Shown here: positions 9,368 through 15,636 of the stretch, one piece after another | Position numbering within the stretch: position 1 is the stretch's first letter | Layout: each line of letters opens with the position of its first letter | Assembly (NCBI GenBank): GCA_000155695.1 | Contig: DS990592.1 | Coordinates: 940,784-1,004,783, forward strand | Direction of reading: 5' to 3' | Length of the DNA: 64,000 bases | Origin: Verrucomicrobiia bacterium DG1235 | GTDB taxonomy: Bacteria; Verrucomicrobiota; Verrucomicrobiia; Opitutales; Opitutaceae | Translations under genes and position numbers: made by a program | The notes under the pieces: generated by a model | Told to the model about the DNA's origin: nothing | The model's database searches: none | What the model saw: the letters and a program-made list of their open reading frames with translations, nothing else

Positions 9368-9541
9368 CCAAAACTGACTGTATTATACGAAACGTCGGAT
9401 AATCCCATGATAACGGATAACCCGACTTGACGGATAATTCAGAGCAGCTTAGGTATTTTCCGCAGCTCCTCCTCTGAACCCACTACCTAGTAAAAAAATA
9501 TCCCAGGTATTATCCGCCAAGTCGCATAATATACGTTGGGC
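9368..9541 (+). other. Left boundary of the cassette array: nested imperfect inverted repeats
   Basis: The 343 bp between cysS and the first cassette hold no ORF I can support. The right half is highly structured. CGACTTGACGGATAAT (9423-9438) is repeated inverted at 9509-9524 with one mismatch. A wider pair, 9381-9403 with 9509-9531, matches at 18 of 23 positions. The block ends in the canonical core GTTGGGC (9535-9541), which is the 5' boundary of cassette 1. It could be an attI site, a long decayed attC of a lost cassette, or a different recombination site. A weak promoter-like TTGACG (9427) could drive the array, but its -10 partner is poor. Confidence 0.5.
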
Positions 9542-9549
9542 AGAATTAA

Positions 9550-10008
9550 ATGAAGAGAATCTCATCAATCTTGCTAATCGCAATAGCCGTCCTTTTCTCG
9601 GGCTGTACGAATAAAGTTCGAACAGAAACGGTTACTCTTGATAACGGCGTTGAAGTCAGAGTTCGGCAAGTTCTACCCATTGTCGTTGGAGATGGAACGA
9701 AAGTATTGATGATGACTTATGTGACTGACCTAGACATAGAAGACCTCGACTCAGTTCAGAGAGAGGTCGACCGGATTTGGCCTTGGTACCAAACAATCGT
9801 CGAAAAAAGAGGATACGAAGTTGGTGGTGTCAGTGCAGCAAGTGTCGTGAAAGAGGAATTCATGCGCAATGAAACGAAAAATTACACATTCATCTACGAG
9901 AAGAAGAATGGGACGTGGAAGCAGCTTGAGCGACCAGTAAACTTTGAAGCCCAACAAAACGGTGGTCACAATTCCGGCAGCTCCGCCGCCTCCATCGTGA
10001 CACCTTAG
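9550..10008 (+). CDS. Cassette 1: predicted lipoprotein of unknown function
   Basis: The 152-residue product has a lipoprotein signal peptide: MKR, a hydrophobic stretch, then the lipobox LFSGC with Cys at residue 19. It is therefore probably anchored in the outer or cytoplasmic membrane. The mature part has mixed beta/alpha character; no family is recognised. The ATG lies 9 bp after the cassette boundary GTTGGGC, the usual short leader of integron cassettes. The last ~20 residues (from QQNGG onward) are encoded by the attC site itself and are low-complexity, so the functional protein probably ends before them. Base composition is AT-richer than cysS. Confidence 0.85.
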   Translation: MKRISSILLIAIAVLFSGCTNKVRTETVTLDNGVEVRVRQVLPIVVGDGTKVLMMTYVTDLDIEDLDSVQREVDRIWPWYQTIVEKRGYEVGGVSAASVVKEEFMRNETKNYTFIYEKKNGTWKQLERPVNFEAQQNGGHNSGSSAASIVTP

Positions 10009-10016
10009 CGTTCGCC
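9949..10016 (+). other. attC site of cassette 1
   Basis: R'' GCCCAAC (9949-9955), 5-bp spacer, L'' GGTGGTCAC, 24-bp centre, L' GTGACACC, spacer TTAGC, R' GTTCGCC (10010-10016). L'' pairs with L' except for one extra base after the fifth pair, which is the extrahelical base of attC sites. R'' is the exact complement of the R' that starts this cassette at 9535. Confidence 0.88.
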
Positions 10017-10026
10017 AATTAAGAAA

Positions 10027-10509
10027 ATGAAAGTTGCCGGAATCGTAATTGCTGTCGCATCGGCCAATTCGGCCGCGTTCTTCTTGTGGCTCATTTACGA
10101 GGTCACGTTTGGAGAGCCAAACCCAGCGTACATGTACGAGGATGGACCACCTGAAGGTCGTTGGTATTTGAGACTCAATTCCTTCGAGGAAGACCTACGA
10201 GCTTTCCTCGGATATTCATCACTGACTGTTGCTCCTGCTCTCATGCCAAGTCTCGCGCTGCTACTCGCGAGGAAAGAAAGAAAAAAAAGAACAACATTGA
10301 TGATTGGGGTGATTGCATCGATCGCTGTAATTCTTCCTACTGTATTCGCGATTAGGCTATTCACCGAAAAGGTCTTCCACGTTCCGTTTTGGGCTTCAGT
10401 ATTTCTCGTGGCTGGATGCGTTTATGCCGTATACCAGTCAATCGTTACTCTCAAAGACAAAACAGGCGAACAAGGCGCTTGTCACAACGCGGGCAAGCCC
10501 GCGTCGTGA
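10027..10509 (+). CDS. Cassette 2: small integral membrane protein
   Basis: The 160-residue product has an N-terminal hydrophobic segment (VAGIVIAVASANSAAFFLWL), a hydrophilic loop with PNPAYMYEDGPPEGRWY, then three further hydrophobic stretches separated by a basic loop (ARKERKKRT). Four membrane helices are likely. The family is not recognised and no function can be given. The ATG follows the cassette boundary by 10 bp. The C-terminal GEQGACHNAGKPAS is translated from the attC site, and the stop lies inside that site. It is flanked by cassettes on both sides and has no promoter of its own that I can see, so expression probably depends on read-through. Confidence 0.82.
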   Translation: MKVAGIVIAVASANSAAFFLWLIYEVTFGEPNPAYMYEDGPPEGRWYLRLNSFEEDLRAFLGYSSLTVAPALMPSLALLLARKERKKRTTLMIGVIASIAVILPTVFAIRLFTEKVFHVPFWASVFLVAGCVYAVYQSIVTLKDKTGEQGACHNAGKPAS

Positions 10510-10525
10510 CAGCTTAGCGATATGA
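10465..10525 (+). other. attC site of cassette 2
   Basis: R'' GGCGAAC (10465-10471), spacer AAGGC, L'' GCTTGTCAC, a perfect GCGGGC/GCCCGC central hairpin, L' GTGACAGC, spacer TTAGC, then R' GATATGA (10519-10525). L''/L' pair with one extra base at the same position as in the other sites. R'' is the exact complement of GTTCGCC at 10010. The right-hand core lacks the usual GTT. Confidence 0.87.
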
Positions 10526-10529
10526 AGAA

Positions 10530-10946
10530 ATGGGAAGATTAACACAGAGCAGCAAAAGACGCGTACGGCAGAGCATTGTCTCTGACAAAAAATTATCCGC
10601 CTTGAATTCGAAGGGATTCATTTCTGGATTGTTCGTCGGGCTAGCCATACTCTTCGCTGTTTCTGTTCAATACGCGAAAGATGACGTATTCATAAGGTTC
10701 TTACTCGCGACGATGACCTTTACGTTTTTCGCGACCTCCGTTATGGTTGCGTTAGGAAAACGAAACGCGGCTAGAGTGGGTTACTCTTCCGTCGGGGTGT
10801 TCTGCGTGCTTTTCATATACAACCTATCGATTTACGGTACCGTCGGATTCGGAATCCTTTGGCTCATTGCCGTCTTGTTCGCCACAAAGAAGCTATTCGA
10901 GTTTGATTCCAGCCTGAAAGACTCGAAATCCCCACCCTATGAATGA
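10530..10946 (+). CDS. Cassette 3: small integral membrane protein
   Basis: The 138-residue product has a basic N-terminus (SSKRRVRQS) followed by four hydrophobic segments (FISGLFVGLAILFAV; FLLATMTFTFFATSVMVAL; VGVFCVLFIYNLSIY; GFGILWLIAVLFA) and a short charged tail. No family is recognised. The ATG is 4 bp after the cassette boundary core GATATGA; an overlapping upstream ATG within that core opens only a six-codon frame. It shares its general design (a small multi-helix membrane protein) with cassettes 2 and 4 but has no evident sequence similarity to them. Confidence 0.8.
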   Translation: MGRLTQSSKRRVRQSIVSDKKLSALNSKGFISGLFVGLAILFAVSVQYAKDDVFIRFLLATMTFTFFATSVMVALGKRNAARVGYSSVGVFCVLFIYNLSIYGTVGFGILWLIAVLFATKKLFEFDSSLKDSKSPPYE

Positions 10947-10952
10947 AATGAA

Positions 10953-11025
10953 TCATATCCAGTCGTCCCATACAACTCCGGCCAGCGCTCCGCGCTAGCC
11001 TACGCGTATGGACTTCACGTTGGCA
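10953..11025 (+). other. attC site of cassette 3 (non-canonical R'')
   Basis: R'' TCATATC (10953-10959), spacer CAGTC, L'' GTCCCATAC, centre with AACTCCGGC...GCTCCGC, L' GTATGGAC, spacer TTCAC, R' GTTGGCA (11019-11025). R'' is the exact complement of GATATGA at 10519. The L''/L' arms pair with a single extra base at the standard place. Confidence 0.88.
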
Positions 11026-11042
11026 GAATCAAAATAGAAACG

Positions 11043-11291
11043 ATGTTCACCATTATCTGGATAGCAGCCTTAATCGATTGGCTTGTTCTAGCTATAACCA
11101 TGATACTCATACCAATCCACAAAAAGGACGATTTTGAGTTACACTCCTCTCGTACCCTCTGGAATCCATTGAACGTCATCTTCATTTCCGACGCACTTAC
11201 AGAAAAAGGAAAGAAAATCAGAAAGATCCATATATACGCATGGGGCCTGTTTCCGTGCTTGATTGGACTTGGTTTCTTAGTTGGCGATTAA
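11043..11291 (+). CDS. Cassette 4: two-helix membrane protein, 82 residues
   Basis: A hydrophobic N-terminal segment (IIWIAALIDWLVLAITMILI) and a C-terminal one (YAWGLFPCLIGLGFLVG) flank a hydrophilic loop containing DDFELHSSRTLWNPLN. This is a plausible two-pass membrane protein of no known family. The gene sits 17 bp after its cassette boundary (GTTGGCA, 11019) and 21 bp before the R'' of its own attC, filling the cassette as expected for an integron gene. No function can be assigned. Confidence 0.75.
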   Translation: MFTIIWIAALIDWLVLAITMILIPIHKKDDFELHSSRTLWNPLNVIFISDALTEKGKKIRKIHIYAWGLFPCLIGLGFLVGD

Positions 11292-11312
11292 AAAAAGAAA
11301 AATGAAGGATAG

Positions 11313-11438
11313 TGCCAACCAGGCATCGCACACAAAGTCGGCAAACGCTCGCCCCTTTCACTACGACCCCATGGAAATCAACCTCAACAGACTTGGAACC
11401 TCAACCGAAGCCGCCATCGTGTGGATTTGACGTTCTAC
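11313..11438 (+). other. attC site of cassette 4 (long form, 126 bp)
   Basis: R'' TGCCAAC (11313-11319), spacer CAGGC, L'' ATCGCACAC, a long centre of ~85 bp, L' GTGTGGAT (11419-11426), spacer TTGAC, R' GTTCTAC (11432-11438). Arms pair with one extra base at the standard place. R'' is the exact complement of GTTGGCA at 11019. Confidence 0.85.
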
Positions 11439-11686
11439 AAATCATAGGTCCTCGTGTTGGGCCTGATCTCGAAGTCTTCGAACGGTACTTTTGGCTTGGG
11501 ACGTTTCCTTACATATTCGTTCCAGTGTCCACACGCCTCGCAGTCGGTGTAGAAGTTGTCTACCTCAGAGTAGTCTAGCACCTTCAGCTCGCACGGCCCG
11601 TCTTTCGACTGAAAGCCCGTTATTGGTTCGCCACACTTCACGCATTTCGTTTCAGGCGGCACGGATATTTCATCATACATTCCCAT
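11435..11686 (-). CDS. Cassette 5: small zinc-ribbon-like protein, reverse orientation
   Basis: The 83-residue product begins MGMYDEISVPPETKC and has two Cys pairs, CVKC near residue 15 and CEAC near residue 50, the spacing of a zinc ribbon. An aromatic/basic C-terminal segment (WNEYVRKRPKPKVPFED) follows. It is the only gene of the array on the minus strand. Its TAG stop (11435-11437) lies inside the cassette-boundary core GTTCTAC, so the coding region fills the cassette completely. The function is unknown; a nucleic-acid or metal-binding role is only an inference from the Cys pairs. Confidence 0.75.
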   Translation of the reverse strand: MGMYDEISVPPETKCVKCGEPITGFQSKDGPCELKVLDYSEVDNFYTDCEACGHWNEYVRKRPKPKVPFEDFEIRPNTRTYDL

Positions 11687-11710
11687 AGTTATTTCGGTTT
11701 AAATTATCAG

Positions 11711-11777
11711 GTAGAACATGCCACTGGATTCAACTCCAGCCGCTGCGCGTCTTCCGCGAATCAGTTCAGGGTTGGCA
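11711..11777 (+). other. attC site of cassette 5
   Basis: R'' GTAGAAC (11711-11717), spacer ATGCC, L'' ACTGGATTC, centre AACTCCAGC..., L' GAATCAGT, spacer TCAGG, R' GTTGGCA (11771-11777). L''/L' pair with one extra base at the standard place. R'' is the exact complement of GTTCTAC at 11432. Confidence 0.87.
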
Positions 11778-11804
11778 TAAAAACTGTGACAAACAGATGA
11801 TACT

Positions 11805-12805
11805 ATGATATATATAACAATTACTGGGCTATTGCTATTAATCGCCGGGTTAATCCTACGGCATATCTACTCCACATCTACACAGCTATTAGATTTTCGC
11901 ACTACAGTCGCTGATCCAGTCCTCCCCGCACCGTCGACACTACATAAAAAATGGATACACGGATCAATTGACTGCAAATCGAACACTGATCCCGCAATCG
12001 AAGTTTTTCGTTTTAATAAAAGCAGCTATATTTTGCGACAAAACAAGTGCATAAACTAAGAAGCTCCATTTATGTATCTGTTATTTGGCAAACAGAAAGC
12101 AGTTCTTTTAGATACTGGAGCAACCAAGAGGACCGAAGACTTTCCACTATATAAAACCGTAGAATCCTTGATAAAAAAATTCGCCGGGATTGAAAAACCA
12201 GAGTTATTCGTAATCCACTCCCACTACCACACTGATCACTATGCCGGTGATTCACAGTTTTCCGGGAAACAGAATGTCACGTTAGTTGAACCAACGGGTG
12301 CAGCTATGCGCGAGTTCTTTGCTTTTGAGCAGTGGCCGAACGGTGAAGCCTATTTTGACCTTGGTGATAGAAATCTTACAATCATTCCAACTCCGGGACA
12401 TCAAGAGGATGCCATTTCTCTTTACGATTCGCAAACGAAATGGCTCCTGACTGGTGACACCATTTACCCCGGCTACGTACATGTGAAAAACTGGAGCGAA
12501 TACACAAAAAGCATTGCCCGTTTAGACGAGTTCGTAACAACACATGAAGTCAGTGCCGTTTTGGGCGCTCATGTTGAAACGACCACGACGCCCGGAGAAA
12601 TCTACCCGATAGGCACTATCTATCAGCCAGATGAAGTGCCGCTTCTATTGGCTTCAAAAAAATAGCCGATCTACATACTGCTCTTAAACAACTTAAAACC
12701 CCGACCGAAATACGTTTTGATGAATTTATAGTAGGACCAATTGGCATTGTCCAAAAAACAGTCAGCGACGTGATCAGATTTTTCATGCGAAAAGAGGAAA
12801 AATAA
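11805..12805 (+). pseudogene. Cassette 6: MBL-fold metallo-hydrolase, broken by an in-frame stop and a frameshift
   Basis: Three blocks read together as one metallo-beta-lactamase-fold protein with an N-terminal membrane anchor. Block 1 (11805-12059) ends YILRQNKCIN and meets TAA. The same frame continues EAPFMYLLFG, the expected continuation in this family, where an aromatic residue normally occupies the TAA position. Block 2 (to 12665) carries LLDTGATK, the metal motif HSHYHTDHYAGD, PTPGHQEDAI and LLTGDTIYPG. It stops at TAG right after A7 (12656-12662). The -1 frame from that run reads on (IADLHTALKQLKTPTEIRFD...) to TAA at 12803-12805, matching the usual end of the family. Either the gene is decayed or the A_AAA_AAA run acts as a slippage site. 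The substrate is unknown, and it is not evidently a beta-lactamase. Confidence 0.8.
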
Positions 12806-12847
12806 TAAAAGAAAACTTGAAAAGAACCTTGAACCCAAAAAGCTCAG

Positions 12848-12920
12848 GCCGAGCAAGGCAGCGAATACAACTCCAGTTATCGCTCCGCCCTGACTTGCCC
12901 GTATGGACTTCACCTTGAGC
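12848..12920 (+). other. Degenerate attC site of cassette 6
   Basis: The position and centre (AACTCCAG...GCTCCGCC) and the right arm GTATGGAC-TTCAC match the other sites. The R'' position holds GCCGAGC instead of the expected TGCCAAC, the L'' AGCGAATAC pairs only partly with L', and the R' core is CTTGAGC (GTT lost by one base). The right arm is identical to that of the cassette 3 site. Confidence 0.65.
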
Positions 12921-12928
12921 AGAAACTA

Positions 12929-13363
12929 ATGATCACTTACCTCAGAGACGAAGACATCTCATTCGATGAGTATCACGAATTCCTGAAACGAACCGACCTG
13001 GGAAGCCAATACCCCAAGGAACGCTTCAAGGAAAGACTGACAAAGTCGCTGAAGAATCGATCGATCGGTATCACGGCACGAAACCGCGACGGCCTACTAG
13101 TCGGTATAGCATTCGCACTTACAGATTTCGCCTACTTCCTTTTTCTAACCGATCTCGGAGTAGATCGCAGTTACGTAAAAAAAGGAATCGGAACTGAACT
13201 AATGAAGAGAATCCAAACCGAATCAGGAGGGGAAGACGATATAACTGTCGTTACTATCTCCAATGAGGAAGCCTACAATTTCTACAAAAAATCGAAATTA
13301 AAGAACCACGAATGCCTATTCTGGAAGTGTTGCAAACAATGGACGGAACACACAGTTAAGTAA
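12929..13363 (+). CDS. Cassette 7: GNAT family N-acetyltransferase
   Basis: The 144-residue length is typical of a stand-alone GNAT domain. The acetyl-CoA loop region reads LGVDRSYVKKGIGTELMKRI (a variant of R/Q-x-x-G-x-G/A), preceded by the beta4-like strand YFLFLTDLGV and followed by ISNEEAYNFYKKSKLK, the usual C-terminal helix/strand of the fold. The acceptor is unknown. The ATG is 8 bp after the boundary core CTTGAGC. No convincing attC follows: 13364-13513 shows only a GGTCAAC (13399) and a 12-bp palindrome CTGCCGCGGCAG, so this is the array end or a cassette that has lost its site. Confidence 0.86.
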   Translation: MITYLRDEDISFDEYHEFLKRTDLGSQYPKERFKERLTKSLKNRSIGITARNRDGLLVGIAFALTDFAYFLFLTDLGVDRSYVKKGIGTELMKRIQTESGGEDDITVVTISNEEAYNFYKKSKLKNHECLFWKCCKQWTEHTVK

Positions 13364-13513
13364 TTCAAATGAGGGTCCCCGGCGCGATTTCTCGTCTAGG
13401 TCAACTGCCGCGGCAGCAGCGTAGAATTCGATAACCCACCGAATGCCTCTACCTGACATATCTGAAGTGTACATCGGACCGCAACGCTAGAAGAACTGAA
13501 GTCTCTTCAATAG

Positions 13514-15133
13514 CTAGAGACTGAAGTTTTCGGATAACCTTTTGAAGTAGTCGTCTGGATGCCTTGCTTCGGGCAGGTTCAACTCAGCTTCTAGCGGCTC
13601 GTTGTTTCGGGTTTCGTCCACCAACGCTCGCCAAGCGTTTCGCTTTTCGACAGGCGTCGCTCCGAGCAAATGACTTAGACGAGAAACCAGATCCGCATTC
13701 AGATCCGCAATATTATAATTCTCGGCAGGATCATACTTCAAGTCGTAGAGCATGCGACCGACGACTTGATCCGACTGATTTGTGAATTCAGTAAATGAAT
13801 ACCGTTTCGTACGAACAGAGTCGCCCCCTATAAATCGAGTAAAAACTGCAGGCTTCCATTTTGATTCCGGATCTTTCAACAGGGGCAGCAGACTGGATCC
13901 ATGAAGATTGAAGACGCTATCATCGTTGTCGATCGTAGTTTCCGGGCGCCCAATTCCCACCAGATCACAAAGCGTTGGATAAAGGTCGACAGACTCGACC
14001 AAGGAGGAAACGCGCTGTCCTCCAGGAAAATCAGGGTCTCGAATAATAAGCGGTATCTGCGTGGAAGTATTGTAAAGCGCGTGCTTAGCCCAAAGCGTAT
14101 GTTCGCCGAGATTCCATCCATGGTCTCCCCAGACGACAAGAATCGTCTTATCAAAAAGCGACACGCCTTGAGAATCATAAGTGTTCTTTAGCTTATCCAC
14201 GATCCGCTCAATTTGCGCGTCCACGTAACTGACCGTAGCATAGTATCCCCTTATCATCGTGCGGGCGTATTCATCCGACAACTTCGACTCCGCCTCATCG
14301 GCATACTCGACCTCCGTGTAGTTGCGCAACTCACCCCAGTTGTGAATCGATTGTCGCGGAGCATTCACCGGCAAGGAATAGTTGGGTGGAAGCTTGATCG
14401 ATTCCTCTGGATATAGATCCCAATATTTCTTCGGCGCCCAAAACGGCAGGTGCGGGCGAGGAAAACCCACGCAATAGAGAAAGGGATCGTCCTTGAGTCC
14501 GTCCAATTTCGCGATCACGTCCGAAGCATTCAAACCGTCAGGATAAGAATCGTCGTCATTCTTCTCCCCTACTCCAATCTCGAAGGCAGGCACGTCTCGC
14601 CAAGGATGCTGAAGCTTCACCATATCGTCCCATACCTCCCTATCGTCATCCCTGTTGTGATAGACCTTGCCGATTGAGTGGAGCGTGTAGCCGCTATTCT
14701 TGAAATGCTGCGGCAAGGTAACTCCCGGATGGTTCACTCCCGCTGGCGTATCCTGATCTGCGGCATCTAATCTCGAATAAAAAGTCCAATGCCGCCCCCA
14801 GTTTTGACCCGGCTCCTTGTAGGGACGCGAACCCGTCAAGAGGCTCAAGCGCGACGCGCCACAAATCGGCACCGCGCAATACGCCCTCTCGAAAATCGTA
14901 CCCTGCGCACCCAGCGTATCCAAAGCAGGAGTATGCATCTGCGTCGCGCCATGAAAGCTTGGCACCGGCCCAAAGCCCTTCAATTGCGGCCGAAGATCGT
15001 CCACCATAATGATCATGACGTTCTTCCTGAGCGATGTCTCCGCAATCGAAACGAATGCCGGGATAAGCAAGCTAGCGATCACGAGCGCAGAGCGAGCGAC
15101 ACGAAAGGAGCTTCGATAATTTATAAGATTCAT
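13514..15133 (-). CDS. Secreted sulfatase, iduronate-2-sulfatase-like (S1 family)
   Basis: The 539-residue product has a signal peptide (SALVIASLLIPAFVSIA, cleavage near residue 32). The catalytic motif is CGASRLSLLTG, i.e. C-x-A-S-R; the Cys would be converted to formylglycine by a sulfatase-modifying enzyme not present here. The metal site starts with MVDDLRP, and VVWGDHGWNLGEH is the second conserved block. This layout matches sulfatases that remove sulfate esters from algal or animal polysaccharides, common in marine Verrucomicrobiota. The exact sugar cannot be told. It stands alone, between the cassette array and a 503-bp spacer before thrS. Confidence 0.93.
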   Translation of the reverse strand: MNLINYRSSFRVARSALVIASLLIPAFVSIAETSLRKNVMIIMVDDLRPQLKGFGPVPSFHGATQMHTPALDTLGAQGTIFERAYCAVPICGASRLSLLTGSRPYKEPGQNWGRHWTFYSRLDAADQDTPAGVNHPGVTLPQHFKNSGYTLHSIGKVYHNRDDDREVWDDMVKLQHPWRDVPAFEIGVGEKNDDDSYPDGLNASDVIAKLDGLKDDPFLYCVGFPRPHLPFWAPKKYWDLYPEESIKLPPNYSLPVNAPRQSIHNWGELRNYTEVEYADEAESKLSDEYARTMIRGYYATVSYVDAQIERIVDKLKNTYDSQGVSLFDKTILVVWGDHGWNLGEHTLWAKHALYNTSTQIPLIIRDPDFPGGQRVSSLVESVDLYPTLCDLVGIGRPETTIDNDDSVFNLHGSSLLPLLKDPESKWKPAVFTRFIGGDSVRTKRYSFTEFTNQSDQVVGRMLYDLKYDPAENYNIADLNADLVSRLSHLLGATPVEKRNAWRALVDETRNNEPLEAELNLPEARHPDDYFKRLSENFSL

Positions 15134-15636
15134 CTACGTCTTGTCTTTTAGGGTAGAGCTACGCGTCTACACAACTCTTCGGATGGTAGTGAAGGTCGAT
15201 GCGAACAAGCTGCCATGAAGAGTTTCATTCCGCGATGGAAAAGACCATTATTCCCTTCTCAAAAAACGCTTTAATTACCGCTGATACACCTACCCACAAC
15301 GAGGGCTTGGCAAGACGCACACGCGGAGGTCGCAGATGCCACCTCCTCCCGGCCGGATTTCGTCGCCGAGGACGCCGCCTCCGAATCCAACACCATCCAA
15401 ATTGGATGCGGAATCGCCGTCACCGCCAAAGAATCGAGCAAATAACGTTGAAATCCCCGCGAAGCAAACCCTCTAATCCGCCCCTTTAAAACCATCCGAT
15501 CAAAGCCAAGATCAAAATACACAACCTGCGGACCTTAAAAACCTGCACAAATTTTGCCGCAGAGATTCTTGATTACCAAAATCATCTGTGTCCATCTGTG
15601 TTATCTGTGGGCCAAAACTCACATCTCCATTTCCCT
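15134..15636. other. Intergenic region between sulfatase and thrS with ATCTGTG repeats
   Basis: I support no gene in these 503 bp; short frames here lack family features. Three near-tandem ATCTGTG units (15584-15590, 15594-15600, 15603-15609, spaced 10 and 9 bp) lie just upstream of thrS. The region must also contain the divergent promoters for the sulfatase and thrS, but I see no clear -35/-10 pair. Confidence 0.6.

Larger units (their letters stand above)
9535..13363 (+). mobile_element. Integron gene-cassette array without integrase (CALIN-like), seven cassettes
   Basis: Cassette boundaries (G|TT...) lie at 9535, 10010, 10519, 11019, 11432, 11771 and 12914. Each of cassettes 1-5 starts with a 7-mer whose exact reverse complement is R'' of its own attC: GTTGGGC/GCCCAAC, GTTCGCC/GGCGAAC, GATATGA/TCATATC, GTTGGCA/TGCCAAC, GTTCTAC/GTAGAAC. 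This pairing is what cassette insertion by an integron integrase leaves behind. Six of the seven cassettes carry their gene on the + strand. The block is visibly AT-richer than its flanks. No tyrosine recombinase of the IntI type is encoded anywhere in the window, so the array is either a CALIN or its integrase lies elsewhere. Confidence 0.88.

Noticed and set aside
9522-9541. Resemblance of GTCGCATAATATACG to a dif/XerC half site
   Set aside because: The XerD half (TTATGTTAAAT-like) is missing and the segment is better explained as the array boundary.
11805-12805. Reading the MBL-fold cassette as an antibiotic-resistance beta-lactamase
   Set aside because: It has the general MBL metal motif, but the surrounding sequence (PDEVPLLL, PGEIYPIGT) fits a general hydrolase family, and the gene is broken.
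12671-12913. A minus-strand 80-codon frame between the MBL gene and cassette 7
   Set aside because: Its start lies in the attC site and it is antisense to the C-terminal coding region of the MBL pseudogene. The hydrophobic stretch comes from A-rich DNA read backwards.
13399-13416. Possible attC for cassette 7 (GGTCAAC followed by CTGCCGCGGCAG)
   Set aside because: The core is only one base off the expected GCTCAAC, but no L'/R' partner follows in the next 150 bp.
15199-15522. Two overlapping short frames (96 and 83 codons) before thrS
   Set aside because: Neither has recognisable features, nearby ribosome-binding sites or matching codon bias. The region is treated as intergenic.
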